From Tepidimonas sp. (GTDB lineage Bacteria > Pseudomonadota > Gammaproteobacteria > Burkholderiales > Burkholderiaceae_C): a stretch of 25,173 nucleotides of DNA. Position 1 is the stretch's first letter, and each line of letters opens with the position of its first letter. Of the stretch, positions 8,817-16,762 are shown in pieces. The notes below the pieces were generated by a model, which was not told the DNA's origin, searched no databases, and saw nothing but the letters and a program-made list of their open reading frames with translations. The stretch is taken from positions 1 through 25,173 of the forward strand of contig JANWZF010000189.1 in assembly GCA_025054905.1 (NCBI GenBank), written 5' to 3'. The position numbers and the translations under genes are program-made.

Positions 8817-10349
8817 GTGAGGCCCGCTGTACTGTCCGCGTTCGGCTCCTCCGACGGTCGATACTGGATCGCGTTGAGCGCGGCCGGCATCGTGCTGTTC
8901 GTGGCCTGGCATCTTTGGGCACTGCCGCGCCTGGGCATCACCCTGCACGTCGATGAAGCCCAGTACTGGGCCTGGTCGCGCGAGCTGGCCTGGGGCTACT
9001 ACTCCAAGCCCCCGGCCCTGGCTGCGCTGATCGCCGCCTCCACCCATCTGTGGGGCGATGACCTGCTCGGCGTCAAGGCGCTGCCCCTCGTCCTCACAGC
9101 CCTGACGGCCGTGGCCCTGGGGGGCTGGGTCACCTCGATGAGCGGCGATGTGCGGCGCGGTGGACTGGCGGTGTTGATCGCGCTGGCCTCGCCGTTGCTG
9201 CTGGTAATGGGGTTTGCTGCGACCACGGATGGGCCGCTGCTGCTGGCGTGGGTGCTGGCTGCCTGGGCGCTGTGGCTGGCGTTGCAACAGCCGTCCTCGC
9301 TGGCCCGCTGGGCGCTGGTGGGCGCCCTGCTGGGGCTGGGGTTGCTGGCCAAGTACACCATGCTGGCGTTCATACCGGGCGCGCTGTGGGCCGCCGTGCG
9401 TGTCTGGCCGACGCAGAGGCCGTGGTCCCTGGGGGTACGCGGGGCCGCCATCGCAGGGCTGACGGCCCTGGCCATCGTGGCCCCCCACGGGGTTTGGAAC
9501 CTCGAAGCCGGCTGGCCCACGTTGCGCCACACGGCCGACATCACGGTCCTGCGCCAGTCCGCCAGCATCGCCCACGGTGTGGCAACGTTCGCCTTGGGTC
9601 AGCTGGTGTTGCTGGGGCCCTTGACCCTGGCGCTGCTGCACCGGGCAGGTCCACGCTGCCCGATCGCTGATCGGCGCCACCCGAGTGGGGAGCGCTTTGC
9701 ATGGGCGCTGGGCACACCACTGCTGGTGCTGGGACTGGTGCAAGCCGCGCGTGGCGGTGCCAACGTCAACTGGGCTGCCCCCGCGCTGTTGAGCCTGATG
9801 GCCTGGTGGGCGCTGCGCGCACCGCTCCAAGGGGGCCGGACCGCAGGTTGGCTGGGGGCGCAAGCGCTGCTGGTCGCCGCCTTGCTGCACGCCCCGTCGG
9901 TGGCCCAGGGCTGGGGACAGGATTGGCCGCCAGCCTTGGATTTCTGGCGTCGCATGCGGGGCTGGGACGCCGCCTGGGCAGCGCTGGAGCGGCAGCTGCC
10001 CGTCGCCCCCCGTACCGCCGTCATCGGCGGCTCGCGCACGGTGTTGGCCCACGGTCGCTACGCGTGGCGCCACCATCCGTTGGCGTGGTACGCCTGGGAT
10101 CCGCAACGCCAGGGACGCTACCACGATGCCTGGCGGCACGGCTTGGACGCCGAGCGCTTGCAGGCGCTGCTGCGCCAGACCGACCGGCCCGTTTGGCTGA
10201 TCGGCACCGATCCTCAGGACGGTGCCGAGCTGGCCCGCACCGCCTCTGTGCGGGTCGAGCCGCTGACCCACGTCGTCTGGCAGGGCGCCACGGCACGCGT
10301 GTCGTTGTGGGCGTGGCAGGTGCGCCCGATCCCGGGGGGTGCGCCATGA
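8817..10349 (+). CDS. PMT/ArnT-type membrane glycosyltransferase (GT-C fold)
   Basis: A 510-residue inner-membrane protein with about ten hydrophobic segments in its first two-thirds and a soluble periplasmic C-terminal part. The first loop has HVDEAQYWAWSRELAWGYYSKPPALAAL, matching the acidic catalytic loop of the PMT_2/ArnT family, which transfers sugars from polyprenyl phosphate carriers to lipid A, proteins or glycans on the periplasmic side. The substrate cannot be told. The start is a GTG at 8817; an in-frame TGA lies two codons upstream and there is no clear ribosome site. Its stop overlaps the start of the PAP2 phosphatase gene (ATGA), so the two are very likely made together, which points to envelope glycolipid remodelling. 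Confidence 0.83.
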   Translation: MRPAVLSAFGSSDGRYWIALSAAGIVLFVAWHLWALPRLGITLHVDEAQYWAWSRELAWGYYSKPPALAALIAASTHLWGDDLLGVKALPLVLTALTAVALGGWVTSMSGDVRRGGLAVLIALASPLLLVMGFAATTDGPLLLAWVLAAWALWLALQQPSSLARWALVGALLGLGLLAKYTMLAFIPGALWAAVRVWPTQRPWSLGVRGAAIAGLTALAIVAPHGVWNLEAGWPTLRHTADITVLRQSASIAHGVATFALGQLVLLGPLTLALLHRAGPRCPIADRRHPSGERFAWALGTPLLVLGLVQAARGGANVNWAAPALLSLMAWWALRAPLQGGRTAGWLGAQALLVAALLHAPSVAQGWGQDWPPALDFWRRMRGWDAAWAALERQLPVAPRTAVIGGSRTVLAHGRYAWRHHPLAWYAWDPQRQGRYHDAWRHGLDAERLQALLRQTDRPVWLIGTDPQDGAELARTASVRVEPLTHVVWQGATARVSLWAWQVRPIPGGAP

Positions 10350-11068
10350 GGCGTTCGCTGGCGGTGGGCCTGTGGGCCTGGGCTGCGTTGGCCGCGGCGC
10401 TGCTCATCGTCCAGCTCAGCGGGCTGGATCTGGCTCTACCGCGTGGGTGGTTCGACGCCGAGACCATGCGCTTCGTCGGCGACCAGTGGCTGTGGGTGCG
10501 CGTGTCGTACCGCGCCGCGCCTTGGGTCGGTTGGACGATGCTGGCCGCCTCAGCGCTCGTGCTGGGGCTGCCTCGGCTGCGCCAGCGGCCTGCGTGGCGG
10601 CGTGCCGCCCTGGCTGCATGGTGCGTGGCCCTTGTGGCCAACGGCCTGCTGATCGAATGGGCGCTGAAAGACGGCTGGGGACGGCCGCGGCCCCGTGCCG
10701 TTGTTACCTTCGGGGGCACGCACGCTTATGAACCGTTCTGGCGCCCGTCCGAGGCTTGCTCCCGCAACTGCAGTCTGGCCAGCGGCCACGCTGCGGCGGG
10801 CTTCGCGCTGATGGCGCTGGGCGCGCTGGCGCGCCGCAAGAGGTGGCATCGGGCGTTGGCCATCGGCCTGCTGGCGGGCTTGCTGGTCGGGTTGGGTCGC
10901 GTGGCGCAGGGCGCCCATTTTCCGACCGACGTACTCGTGGCGGGGTTGGTCGTCTTGGGCTGCTGCCTGGCCCTGCGTTGGCTTTGGTGGCACGCCCGCC
11001 TCTTGCACGGCCGGCATGCCGAACGCGCTCAGGCCCCAGCCCCGGGGGGCTGGAGCGCTTGCGGATAA
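10346..11068 (+). CDS. PAP2-family membrane phosphatase
   Basis: A 240-residue membrane protein of the type 2 phosphatidic acid phosphatase family. The three catalytic blocks are present: KDGWGRPRP (K-x6-RP), SLASGHAA (SGH with Ala in the usual Pro position) and GRVAQGAHFPTD (R-x5-H-x3-D). About six hydrophobic helices surround them. Family members remove phosphate from undecaprenyl pyrophosphate, phosphatidylglycerophosphate or lipid A (LpxE/LpxF). The four-base overlap with the glycosyltransferase gene suggests action on the same lipid carrier or on lipid A; this is inference. The C-terminal 40 bases overlap the 3' end of the convergent rssA gene. Confidence 0.87.
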   Translation: MRRSLAVGLWAWAALAAALLIVQLSGLDLALPRGWFDAETMRFVGDQWLWVRVSYRAAPWVGWTMLAASALVLGLPRLRQRPAWRRAALAAWCVALVANGLLIEWALKDGWGRPRPRAVVTFGGTHAYEPFWRPSEACSRNCSLASGHAAAGFALMALGALARRKRWHRALAIGLLAGLLVGLGRVAQGAHFPTDVLVAGLVVLGCCLALRWLWWHARLLHGRHAERAQAPAPGGWSACG

Positions 11069-11982
11069 AGCGTCGTCAAGGCATCGCGCAACAGCGGCAA
11101 CGCCTGCTCAGCCGCCTTGCGGCCCGCGGCGATGGCCGCCGCACCCCGATGAAAATCCATCGCCGCCAGATCGGCCAGCGCCGGGCGGATCACGACGTCG
11201 GCCGGCTCGCCAGCCAGGCGGCTCTGCGTGATGCGCCACTGCACGATCGCCATGCTGGTGGTCAGCACATCGAGCAGCGACGGTCGCTCCGCCTCCGCGG
11301 CCTGGGCCTGATCGGCCTCGGCAGGCGGTGCGTCTCCCCGCAGACGCTGCCACACCCCCTGCAGCAGACCCTGCCGGCTGTTGCCACGGGTGCGCCCCGC
11401 GATGCGCTGGCGTCGCCGCATCAGATCCCAGTTCAGATCGACGGCGATGACGAAGTCCGCCCCCATCGCCCGCGCCAGCGACACCGGCACCGGATTGACC
11501 AGACCGCCATCGACCAGCAGCCGGCCCTCCACCACCGCGGGGGTGAACACGCCGGGAATGGCGATCGAGGCGCGCACCGCATCGATCACCGGCCCACTGC
11601 GCAACCACACTTCGCGCCCAGTGGCCAGCTCGGTGGCCACGCAGCCCAACGGCTTGGGCAACGCCTCGATGCCACCATCGACGAAGCGGCTGCGAAAAAA
11701 TGCCTCGAGCTTGTCGCCCTCGATGAGGCCGCCGTCCAGGCGCAGATCGATCAACCCGACCACCTGGCGCCAACCGAGCGAACGCACCCATGGCTCCAGC
11801 CGGTCGAGCTCGCCAGCGGCATACGCCGCGCCGACCAACGCGCCGATCGAAGTACCGCAGACGATGTCGGGTTCCAGCCCGGCCTCCTGCAGCACCCGCA
11901 GCACGCCAATGTGCGCCCAGCCGCGCGCCGCACCACTGCCCAGCGCCAGGCCGATGCGGGGACGGGCTGCAGTCGGGCTCAT
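11029..11982 (-). CDS. rssA: RssA-like patatin-family hydrolase
   Basis: A 317-residue patatin-like serine hydrolase of the RssA/NTE group. The oxyanion-hole motif GSGAARG (15-21), nucleophile elbow GTSIG (Ser 45) and catalytic VDGG (Asp 158) are all present, so the Ser-Asp dyad is intact. These enzymes are acyl-lipid hydrolases; the natural substrate of bacterial RssA is not firmly known. There is no signal peptide, so it is probably cytoplasmic or loosely membrane bound. ATG 11982 is chosen; an in-frame GTG lies two codons upstream at 11988. It starts 19 bases after scoB on the same strand and may be the last gene of that operon. Its 3' end overlaps the convergent PAP2 gene by 40 bases. Confidence 0.88.
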   Translation of the reverse strand: MSPTAARPRIGLALGSGAARGWAHIGVLRVLQEAGLEPDIVCGTSIGALVGAAYAAGELDRLEPWVRSLGWRQVVGLIDLRLDGGLIEGDKLEAFFRSRFVDGGIEALPKPLGCVATELATGREVWLRSGPVIDAVRASIAIPGVFTPAVVEGRLLVDGGLVNPVPVSLARAMGADFVIAVDLNWDLMRRRQRIAGRTRGNSRQGLLQGVWQRLRGDAPPAEADQAQAAEAERPSLLDVLTTSMAIVQWRITQSRLAGEPADVVIRPALADLAAMDFHRGAAAIAAGRKAAEQALPLLRDALTTLYPQALQPPGAGA

Positions 11983-12001
11983 CGGCACACCCGCGCGCGC
12001 C

Positions 12002-12640
12002 TCACAGCAACGGCACGCCTGTCTTGCTCTGAATGAACTCGCGCGTCACCCCCGGGGCCAGCTCGACGAGCTTGAGCCCCTCGGGCGTGACGTCCATGAC
12101 GCCCAGATCGGTGATGATGCGGTCGACCACTCCCTTGCCGGTCAACGGCAGCGTGCACTCGGGCAGGATCTTCAAGTCCTCGCTGCCGTCCTTCTTGCGT
12201 GCGACGTGCTCCATCAGCACGATCACGCGCGGCACGCCGGCCACCAGATCCATCGCGCCGCCCATGCCTTTGACCATCTTGCCGGGGATCATCCAGTTGG
12301 CCAGATCGCCTTTGTGCGTGACCTGCATCGCCCCGAGGATCGACAGGTTGATCTTGCCGCCGCGAATCATCGCGAAGCTGTCGTGGCTGCCAAACGTGGC
12401 CGAGCCCTTGATGGTGGTGATGGTCTGCTTGCCGGCGTTGATCAGGTCGGGGTCGACTTCGTCTTCATACGGGAACGGGCCGATGCCCAGCAGCCCGTTT
12501 TCGCTCTGCAGCCAGACTTCGATATGGTCCGGAACATGGTTGGCCACCAGCGTCGGCAGGCCAATGCCAAGGTTGACGTAAAAGCCGTCCTGCAGTTCCT
12601 GCGCCGCGCGCGCGGCCATTTCATCGTGCGTCCAGGGCAT
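12002..12640 (-). CDS. scoB: 3-oxoacid CoA-transferase subunit B
   Basis: A 212-residue subunit of succinyl-CoA:3-oxoacid CoA-transferase, which activates acetoacetate (or a related 3-oxo acid) with CoA from succinyl-CoA. The catalytic glutamate is Glu 47 in SENGLLGIG, the hallmark of the B subunit. Further family features are GLPTLVANHVPD, GSATFGSHDSFAMIRGG and KMVKGMGGAMDLVAG. The ATG at 12640 has an AAGGAGA ribosome site 6-7 bases upstream and lies 25 bases after the scoA stop. The pair is typical of ketone-body or polyhydroxybutyrate-derived acetoacetate use, but PcaIJ (3-oxoadipate) is closely related and cannot be fully excluded by eye. Confidence 0.93.
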   Translation of the reverse strand: MPWTHDEMAARAAQELQDGFYVNLGIGLPTLVANHVPDHIEVWLQSENGLLGIGPFPYEDEVDPDLINAGKQTITTIKGSATFGSHDSFAMIRGGKINLSILGAMQVTHKGDLANWMIPGKMVKGMGGAMDLVAGVPRVIVLMEHVARKKDGSEDLKILPECTLPLTGKGVVDRIITDLGVMDVTPEGLKLVELAPGVTREFIQSKTGVPLL

Positions 12641-12665
12641 GGTGTGCTCTCCTTGTCGCGGCGGA

Positions 12666-13370
12666 TCAAACCTTGCGCTCGCGCGTGGTGCGGCGCTCGA
12701 TGCGTTTTTCCGGGGTCGGGTTGTGCACGATGCGGTGCACGTAAATGCCGGGCAGGTGCACGTCGTCGGGCTCGATCGCCCCGGTGGGCACGATGCGCTC
12801 GACCTCGGCGATGCAGATCTTGCCCGCCATGGCCACCGCCGGGTTGAAGTTGCGTGCCGTCAGGCGAAAGCGCAGATTGCCGGCCAGGTCGGCCACGTCG
12901 GCCTTGATCAGCGCCACTTCCGGAAACAGCGCGTGCTCCAGGATGTAGGTCTCGCCGTTGAATTCGCGGTGCTCCTTGCCTTCGGCGACGATGGTGCCCA
13001 CCCCCGTCTTGGTGAAAAAGGCCGGAATGCCCGCCCCCGCGGCGCGCAGCTTTTCGGCCAGGGTGCCCTGCGGGGTGAACTCGATCTCCAGTTCGCCGGC
13101 CAGGTACTGGCGCTCGAACTCCTTGTTTTCCCCCACGTAAGAGGAAATCATCTTTTTGATCTGCCGCGTCTCCAGCAGCTTGCCCAGACCGAAGCCGTCC
13201 ACACCGGCGTTGTTGGAGATCACGGTCAGATCCTTGACGCCGCTGTCGCGCAGCGCATCGATCAGGGCCTCGGGAATGCCGCACAGGCCAAAGCCGCCGA
13301 CAGCGATCAGCTGGCCATCGCGCACCACCCCTTCGAGGGCTGCCTTCGCGCTGGGGTAGACCTTGTTCAT
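12666..13370 (-). CDS. scoA: 3-oxoacid CoA-transferase subunit A
   Basis: A 234-residue A subunit, partner of the downstream B subunit. The glycine-rich CoA-binding motif VGGFGLCGIPE lies at 24-34; other signature segments are VISNNAGVDGFGLGKLL, SYVGENKEFERQYLAGELEIE and TPQGTLAEKLRAAGAGIPAFFTKTGVGT. The family's usual length is about 230, so this is complete. The ATG at 13370 has an AGGAG site 6 bases upstream. It is transcribed away from the PAS-LuxR regulator gene; the 85-base gap between them holds two dyads and probably the promoters of both. Confidence 0.94.
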   Translation of the reverse strand: MNKVYPSAKAALEGVVRDGQLIAVGGFGLCGIPEALIDALRDSGVKDLTVISNNAGVDGFGLGKLLETRQIKKMISSYVGENKEFERQYLAGELEIEFTPQGTLAEKLRAAGAGIPAFFTKTGVGTIVAEGKEHREFNGETYILEHALFPEVALIKADVADLAGNLRFRLTARNFNPAVAMAGKICIAEVERIVPTGAIEPDDVHLPGIYVHRIVHNPTPEKRIERRTTRERKV

Positions 13371-13414
13371 GCTCGCTCCTGCTCGTTGGATGGGGATCGC
13401 AGCGCTTACGATAC

Positions 13415-13443
13415 TACGCCTTGGCGTACGTAGGATTGCCTAC
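13415..13443. promoter_or_regulatory. Two adjacent dyads between scoA and its divergent regulator
   Basis: The first dyad is TACGCC-TT-GGCGTA (13415-13428) and the second is GTAGG-ATTG-CCTAC (13430-13443); both have perfect arms. The central TAC/GTA elements are the kind of sequence bound by LuxR/NarL-type helix-turn-helix proteins. They lie midway between two divergent start codons, 45-72 bases from scoA and 13-41 bases from the regulator. They are a plausible binding site for the PAS-LuxR protein (inference). Confidence 0.5.
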
Positions 13444-13455
13444 CGGACAACCCCG

Positions 13456-14049
13456 ATGCCGGCTGCTTCCATCCCATCTGCCCCGACGCTGGAGGACTAC
13501 CGGCTGGCTTTTGAGCTGGCCCCGGTGGGCCTGGCGCTGTCGCGCCACCGCGTGATGGTGGACTGCAACCAGGCCCTGTGCGAGATGTTCGGCACCACGC
13601 GCGCCGAGCTGGTGGGCCAGAGTTTTCGCATCCTGTACCCCAGCGCCGCCGAGTTCGAACGCATCGGCGAGCGCATTGCCCCGATCCTCAACGCCCACGG
13701 CACCTACGCCGATGAGCGCCTGATGCGCCGCGTCGGCGGCGCGCACGCGGGCCAGCTGTTCTGGTGTCACGTGATGGGCCGCGCGCTGGACCGCAGCGAC
13801 CCGCACGCCGCGGGCATCTGGAGCTTTGAGGATCTGTCGGCCAGCCGCCCGGTCGAGCCGGGCCTGACCGCGCGCGAGCGCGAGGTGGCCGCGTTGCTGC
13901 TGAAGGGCTGCACCGCCAAGCAGGCGGCCCGCCAGCTCGGCATCAGCCCGCGCACGGTGGAAATCCATCGGGCACGCCTGATGCGCAAAGTCGGCGCACG
14001 CAGCACGCTGGAGCTGGTGCAGCGGCTGCTGACAGGCCGCCACGGCTAG
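13456..14049 (+). CDS. PAS-domain LuxR-type transcriptional regulator
   Basis: A 197-residue one-component regulator. The N-terminal PAS domain (about 12-122) has FELAPVGLALSRHRVMVDCNQALCEMFG and VGQSFRILYPS. The C-terminal GerE/LuxR helix-turn-helix (about 132-195) reads LTAREREVAALLLKGCTAKQAARQLGISPRTVEIHRARLM, then a dimerisation helix. There is no receiver domain, so it is probably controlled by a ligand or redox cofactor in the PAS domain. ATG 13456 is chosen because upstream in-frame codons lack PAS similarity and overlap the scoA start; the ribosome site is weak. Its divergent position to scoAB suggests it controls acetoacetate/CoA-transferase expression. Confidence 0.86.
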   Translation: MPAASIPSAPTLEDYRLAFELAPVGLALSRHRVMVDCNQALCEMFGTTRAELVGQSFRILYPSAAEFERIGERIAPILNAHGTYADERLMRRVGGAHAGQLFWCHVMGRALDRSDPHAAGIWSFEDLSASRPVEPGLTAREREVAALLLKGCTAKQAARQLGISPRTVEIHRARLMRKVGARSTLELVQRLLTGRHG

Positions 14050-14059
14050 GGGGGCCGCA

Positions 14060-14099
14060 CCGGCTTGTCCACGCCGGCTGTGGATGACCCTGTGCACAA
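14060..14099. other. Cluster of three DnaA-box-like 9-mers between convergent genes
   Basis: TTGTCCACG (14065-14073, plus), TCATCCACA (14087-14079, minus) and TTGTGCACA (14099-14091, minus) differ by one or two bases from TTATCCACA. They sit within 35 bases in the gap between the PAS-LuxR gene and queF. The first overlaps a CCGGC-8-GCCGG hairpin (14060-14077) that has no T-run and so is a poor terminator. Function is unknown; it could be a DnaA-titrating site or chance. Confidence 0.3.
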
Positions 14100-14172
14100 G
14101 GCGGGGATGGCAAGCCCGGAGGTCGGTCGCCCAAGGCCTAGCGTTGGACTGCTGAGGATTTCAGCACCCGCT

Positions 14173-15045
14173 TTACTGTCGGACCAACCGTCCGACGCTG
14201 GGCAGCGACTGGGGATGGCTGCTGCGCCACGGATTGATGTCCAGGCCGCCACGGCGCGTGAAGCGCGCCAGCACGCTGAGCCGCACCGGCCGGCAACGCT
14301 GCCACAGATCGACAAAGATGCGCTCGACACACTGTTCGTGGAACCCGGCATGGTGCCGCAAGCTCACCAGGTAGCGCAGCAGCCCCTCCTGCTCGATCGG
14401 CGCGCCGCTGTAGGCGATCTGCACGCTGGCCCAGTCGGGCTGACCGGTGACGGGGCAATGGCTTTTGAACAGATCGGTGCACAGCACTTCCTGCACGGGC
14501 GGCTGCCCGTGGTCGGCCCGGAGCAAGTCGGGCGCCGGCTGCTCGTGCGTGCACTCCACATCCAGGCGGTCCAGGCTCAACCCCGGCAGGCTGGCCTGCA
14601 GATCGCCGCGCCACTCGTGGGGCATCCACAACCGCACGCCGAGGCTGCCGGGTGCCTGCCCGCTGCCCCGCCACAGCGCCTCGGCCAGATCGGCCCACAG
14701 CCGCGCGCGCAGCTCCTCGACGCTGGCCAGACGTTCGTGGTTGAAACCGTTGAGGTAGAGCTTGAACGATTTGCTTTCGATCAGGTTGGGGGTTTCGGCC
14801 GGGATCGTGAACTGGGCGATGGCCACCTGCGGTTTGCCGCGGGCATTGAGCCAGCTGACCTCGTAGGCCGTCCACAGGTCGGCGCCGGTGAACGGCAACC
14901 CAGCGTCCAGGCCCAGTGCCGCCCGCGCGGCCGAGCGGGGCAACGGGCACAGCAAGCCGGGGTCGTAATGCGTGGGGTAGCCACTTTCACGCCCCAACGG
15001 GGCGTCTTGCAGCGCGGCGTCCAGTGCCGCGGTGGACTCGCTCAT
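14173..15045 (-). CDS. queF: QueF, NADPH-dependent 7-cyano-7-deazaguanine (preQ0) reductase
   Basis: A 290-residue enzyme reducing preQ0 to preQ1 in queuosine biosynthesis. It is the long, two-lobed QueF type found in gamma- and betaproteobacteria. The QueF motif ESKSFK is at 90-95 and the catalytic cysteine is Cys 197 in FKSHCPVTGQPDW, with the conserved Asp a few residues on. The C-terminal segment RCRPVRLSVLARFTRRGGLDINPWRS is also characteristic. It lies 23 bases downstream of the dioxygenase gene and is the last gene of the minus-strand run that begins with rubrerythrin. The ribosome site is weak. Queuosine synthesis has no obvious link to its neighbours. Confidence 0.95.
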   Translation of the reverse strand: MSESTAALDAALQDAPLGRESGYPTHYDPGLLCPLPRSAARAALGLDAGLPFTGADLWTAYEVSWLNARGKPQVAIAQFTIPAETPNLIESKSFKLYLNGFNHERLASVEELRARLWADLAEALWRGSGQAPGSLGVRLWMPHEWRGDLQASLPGLSLDRLDVECTHEQPAPDLLRADHGQPPVQEVLCTDLFKSHCPVTGQPDWASVQIAYSGAPIEQEGLLRYLVSLRHHAGFHEQCVERIFVDLWQRCRPVRLSVLARFTRRGGLDINPWRSSHPQSLPSVGRLVRQ

Positions 15046-15068
15046 GCGTGGGTTCCGTCGTTTCTCTT

Positions 15069-15911
15069 TCAGGGGGTGAATTCACGTTCGCGCAGCCACT
15101 TGGTGGCCACCCACTTTTCGCCTTCCAGCACCGGGGCTCCGCCGTGCAGCGTCAACGTGGACGGATCGGGGTGATCGTAGGCAAAAAATACCGCGCAACC
15201 ACGCTGCGGCAACACCTCCAGCCCGACGTCCGGAAAAGTGGTCCCACCGCCGCGCACCGGCTCGTTGAGGTACATCACCAGGGTGGCCACGCGCTGCCCA
15301 CCGCGGGCGGTGATGCGCGCCGTGCCGGGGGCAGTCGGGTCAAAGTAATCGTAGTGGGGCTTGTACTGGGCTCCCGGACGGTAGCGCAGCACCTGCAGAC
15401 CCTCACCATGCTCCACTGGCCAGTGCACCAGGCGACTCAGGCGCGCCTCGATACGCTGAATCAGCGGCGTCTCGCCGCGGCGGAAGAACATCCCATCGCT
15501 GGTGCGGTCGGCGTTGAGTTCCTCCCCCCCGGTGCGCGTCTGCACCGTGCGCGAGCGCTTCAGGCGCGGCTCAGCCAGCGCGATCAGTGCCGCGCATTCC
15601 TCCTCCGACAGCACATTGCCCAGAACCGCCAGGCGCGGGCGGCGCAGCGTGGCGATCACCGAGACGACGCGATCGCCCGCATCCAGCGCGCGGGGCGCGC
15701 CTTGCAACGCCAGGTAAGGGCGCGCCGGTGCAACCGGGGCTGCAGGCAAGGTTGCCAGGTGTTCCTGCAGGGTCTGCTCCATCGCCGCCAGCGCCACGTC
15801 CTCATCCCAGCCAGCCTGGCGCATGGCCTGCAGCACCGATTCGGGCGTGCAGCCAGCCTGGGCCTGCTGCACGATCCAGGCACGCAATTCGGGGGTGATG
15901 GTCTGGCTCAT
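15069..15911 (-). CDS. 2-oxoglutarate/Fe(II)-dependent dioxygenase, prolyl 4-hydroxylase type
   Basis: A 280-residue cytosolic protein. The C-terminal half is a double-stranded beta-helix dioxygenase of the prolyl 4-hydroxylase alpha-subunit class. Iron ligands are His 186 and Asp 188 (PHYDYF) and distal His 256 (LTLHGG); Lys 266 (GEKWVATKW) is in place to bind 2-oxoglutarate. GGGTTFPDVGLEVLPQRGCAVFF is the typical core strand. The first 55 residues form a separate helical segment (TPESVLQAMRQAGWDEDVALAAME) that looks like a small UBA-like three-helix unit, perhaps for protein binding (inference). The substrate is unknown. It lies 37 bases after yaaA. The start at 15911 excludes an upstream low-complexity in-frame stretch that overlaps yaaA. 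Confidence 0.85.
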   Translation of the reverse strand: MSQTITPELRAWIVQQAQAGCTPESVLQAMRQAGWDEDVALAAMEQTLQEHLATLPAAPVAPARPYLALQGAPRALDAGDRVVSVIATLRRPRLAVLGNVLSEEECAALIALAEPRLKRSRTVQTRTGGEELNADRTSDGMFFRRGETPLIQRIEARLSRLVHWPVEHGEGLQVLRYRPGAQYKPHYDYFDPTAPGTARITARGGQRVATLVMYLNEPVRGGGTTFPDVGLEVLPQRGCAVFFAYDHPDPSTLTLHGGAPVLEGEKWVATKWLREREFTP

Positions 15912-15948
15912 GACGCCGCTTGAGTGTAGCGCGGCGGCAGGTGCCCGG

Positions 15949-16722
15949 TTACGGGCGCTCGTCGCGGCGAAACACCCACCGCTCGGCCCCCGAGGCCTCG
16001 GGAGCATAGCGGTAGCCTTCGCTGTCAAAAGCCTTGAGCGCTTCCACCTCGGCCACGCGGTGCAGCGCCGCCCAGCGCGTCATCAGGCCGCGCGCACGCT
16101 TGGCCAGAAAGCCGATGACCTTGTAGCCGCTGCCGCGGCGCTCCTCGAACACGCAGGTGATGACACGCGCACGCAGCGCCTTGAGGTCGACCGCCTTGAA
16201 ATACTCCTCGCTGGCCAGATTCACGACGATGCCATCGTCGGCCGCAGCGCGCTCGGACAGATAGTCCGCGATGCGCGTACCCCAGAACTGGTAGAGGTTG
16301 CGCCCCCGTGGCGTGACCAGCCGCGTGCCCATCTCCAGCCGGTACGGCTGCATCCAGTCCAGCGGCCGCAGCACGCCGTACAGCCCACTGAGGATGCAGA
16401 CGTGGGCTTGCAGCCAGTCCAGATCGTCCTGGGTCAGGCTGCGCGCATCCAGCCCCTCGTACACGTCGCCGTTGAAGGCGAGCACGGCCGGCTTGCTGTT
16501 GTGCGGGCCAAACTGCGGCTGCCAGGCCTGGTAGCGCGCCACGTTGAGCTGCGCCAGGGCATCGCTCAGATCCATCAGCTCGGCGATTTCCTGCGGCGAC
16601 TTCTGCCGCAGGATCGCGACCAACTCGGCCGCCTGCTCGACGAACAGCGGCGACGTGGCGCGGTCGGTGGTGGCGGGAGTTTCGTAGTCCAGCGCCTTGG
16701 CTGGGGACAGGACGAACAGCAT
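15949..16722 (-). CDS. yaaA: YaaA, peroxide-resistance protein (UPF0246)
   Basis: A 257-residue cytoplasmic protein of the YaaA/UPF0246 family. In E. coli, YaaA is induced by peroxide through OxyR and limits free iron, which reduces Fenton damage. Family segments present are MLFVLSPAKALDYETP at the N-terminus, LAFNGDVYEGLDA, ILSGLYGVLRPLDWMQPYRLEMGT, LYQFWG and NLASEEYFKAV, with the terminal block KVIGFLAKRARGLMTRW. Length is typical. The ATG at 16722 matches the family start although the frame is open further upstream into the DUF3501 gene. The gap to the upstream DUF3501 gene is 40 bases. Its place after rubrerythrin, Fe-S and DUF3501 genes suggests a shared peroxide/iron stress role. Confidence 0.94.
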   Translation of the reverse strand: MLFVLSPAKALDYETPATTDRATSPLFVEQAAELVAILRQKSPQEIAELMDLSDALAQLNVARYQAWQPQFGPHNSKPAVLAFNGDVYEGLDARSLTQDDLDWLQAHVCILSGLYGVLRPLDWMQPYRLEMGTRLVTPRGRNLYQFWGTRIADYLSERAAADDGIVVNLASEEYFKAVDLKALRARVITCVFEERRGSGYKVIGFLAKRARGLMTRWAALHRVAEVEALKAFDSEGYRYAPEASGAERWVFRRDERP

Positions 16723-16762
16723 CGGTGGGCAGCCTCCGGCCCGCGATGATAGCGGGCCCGGC

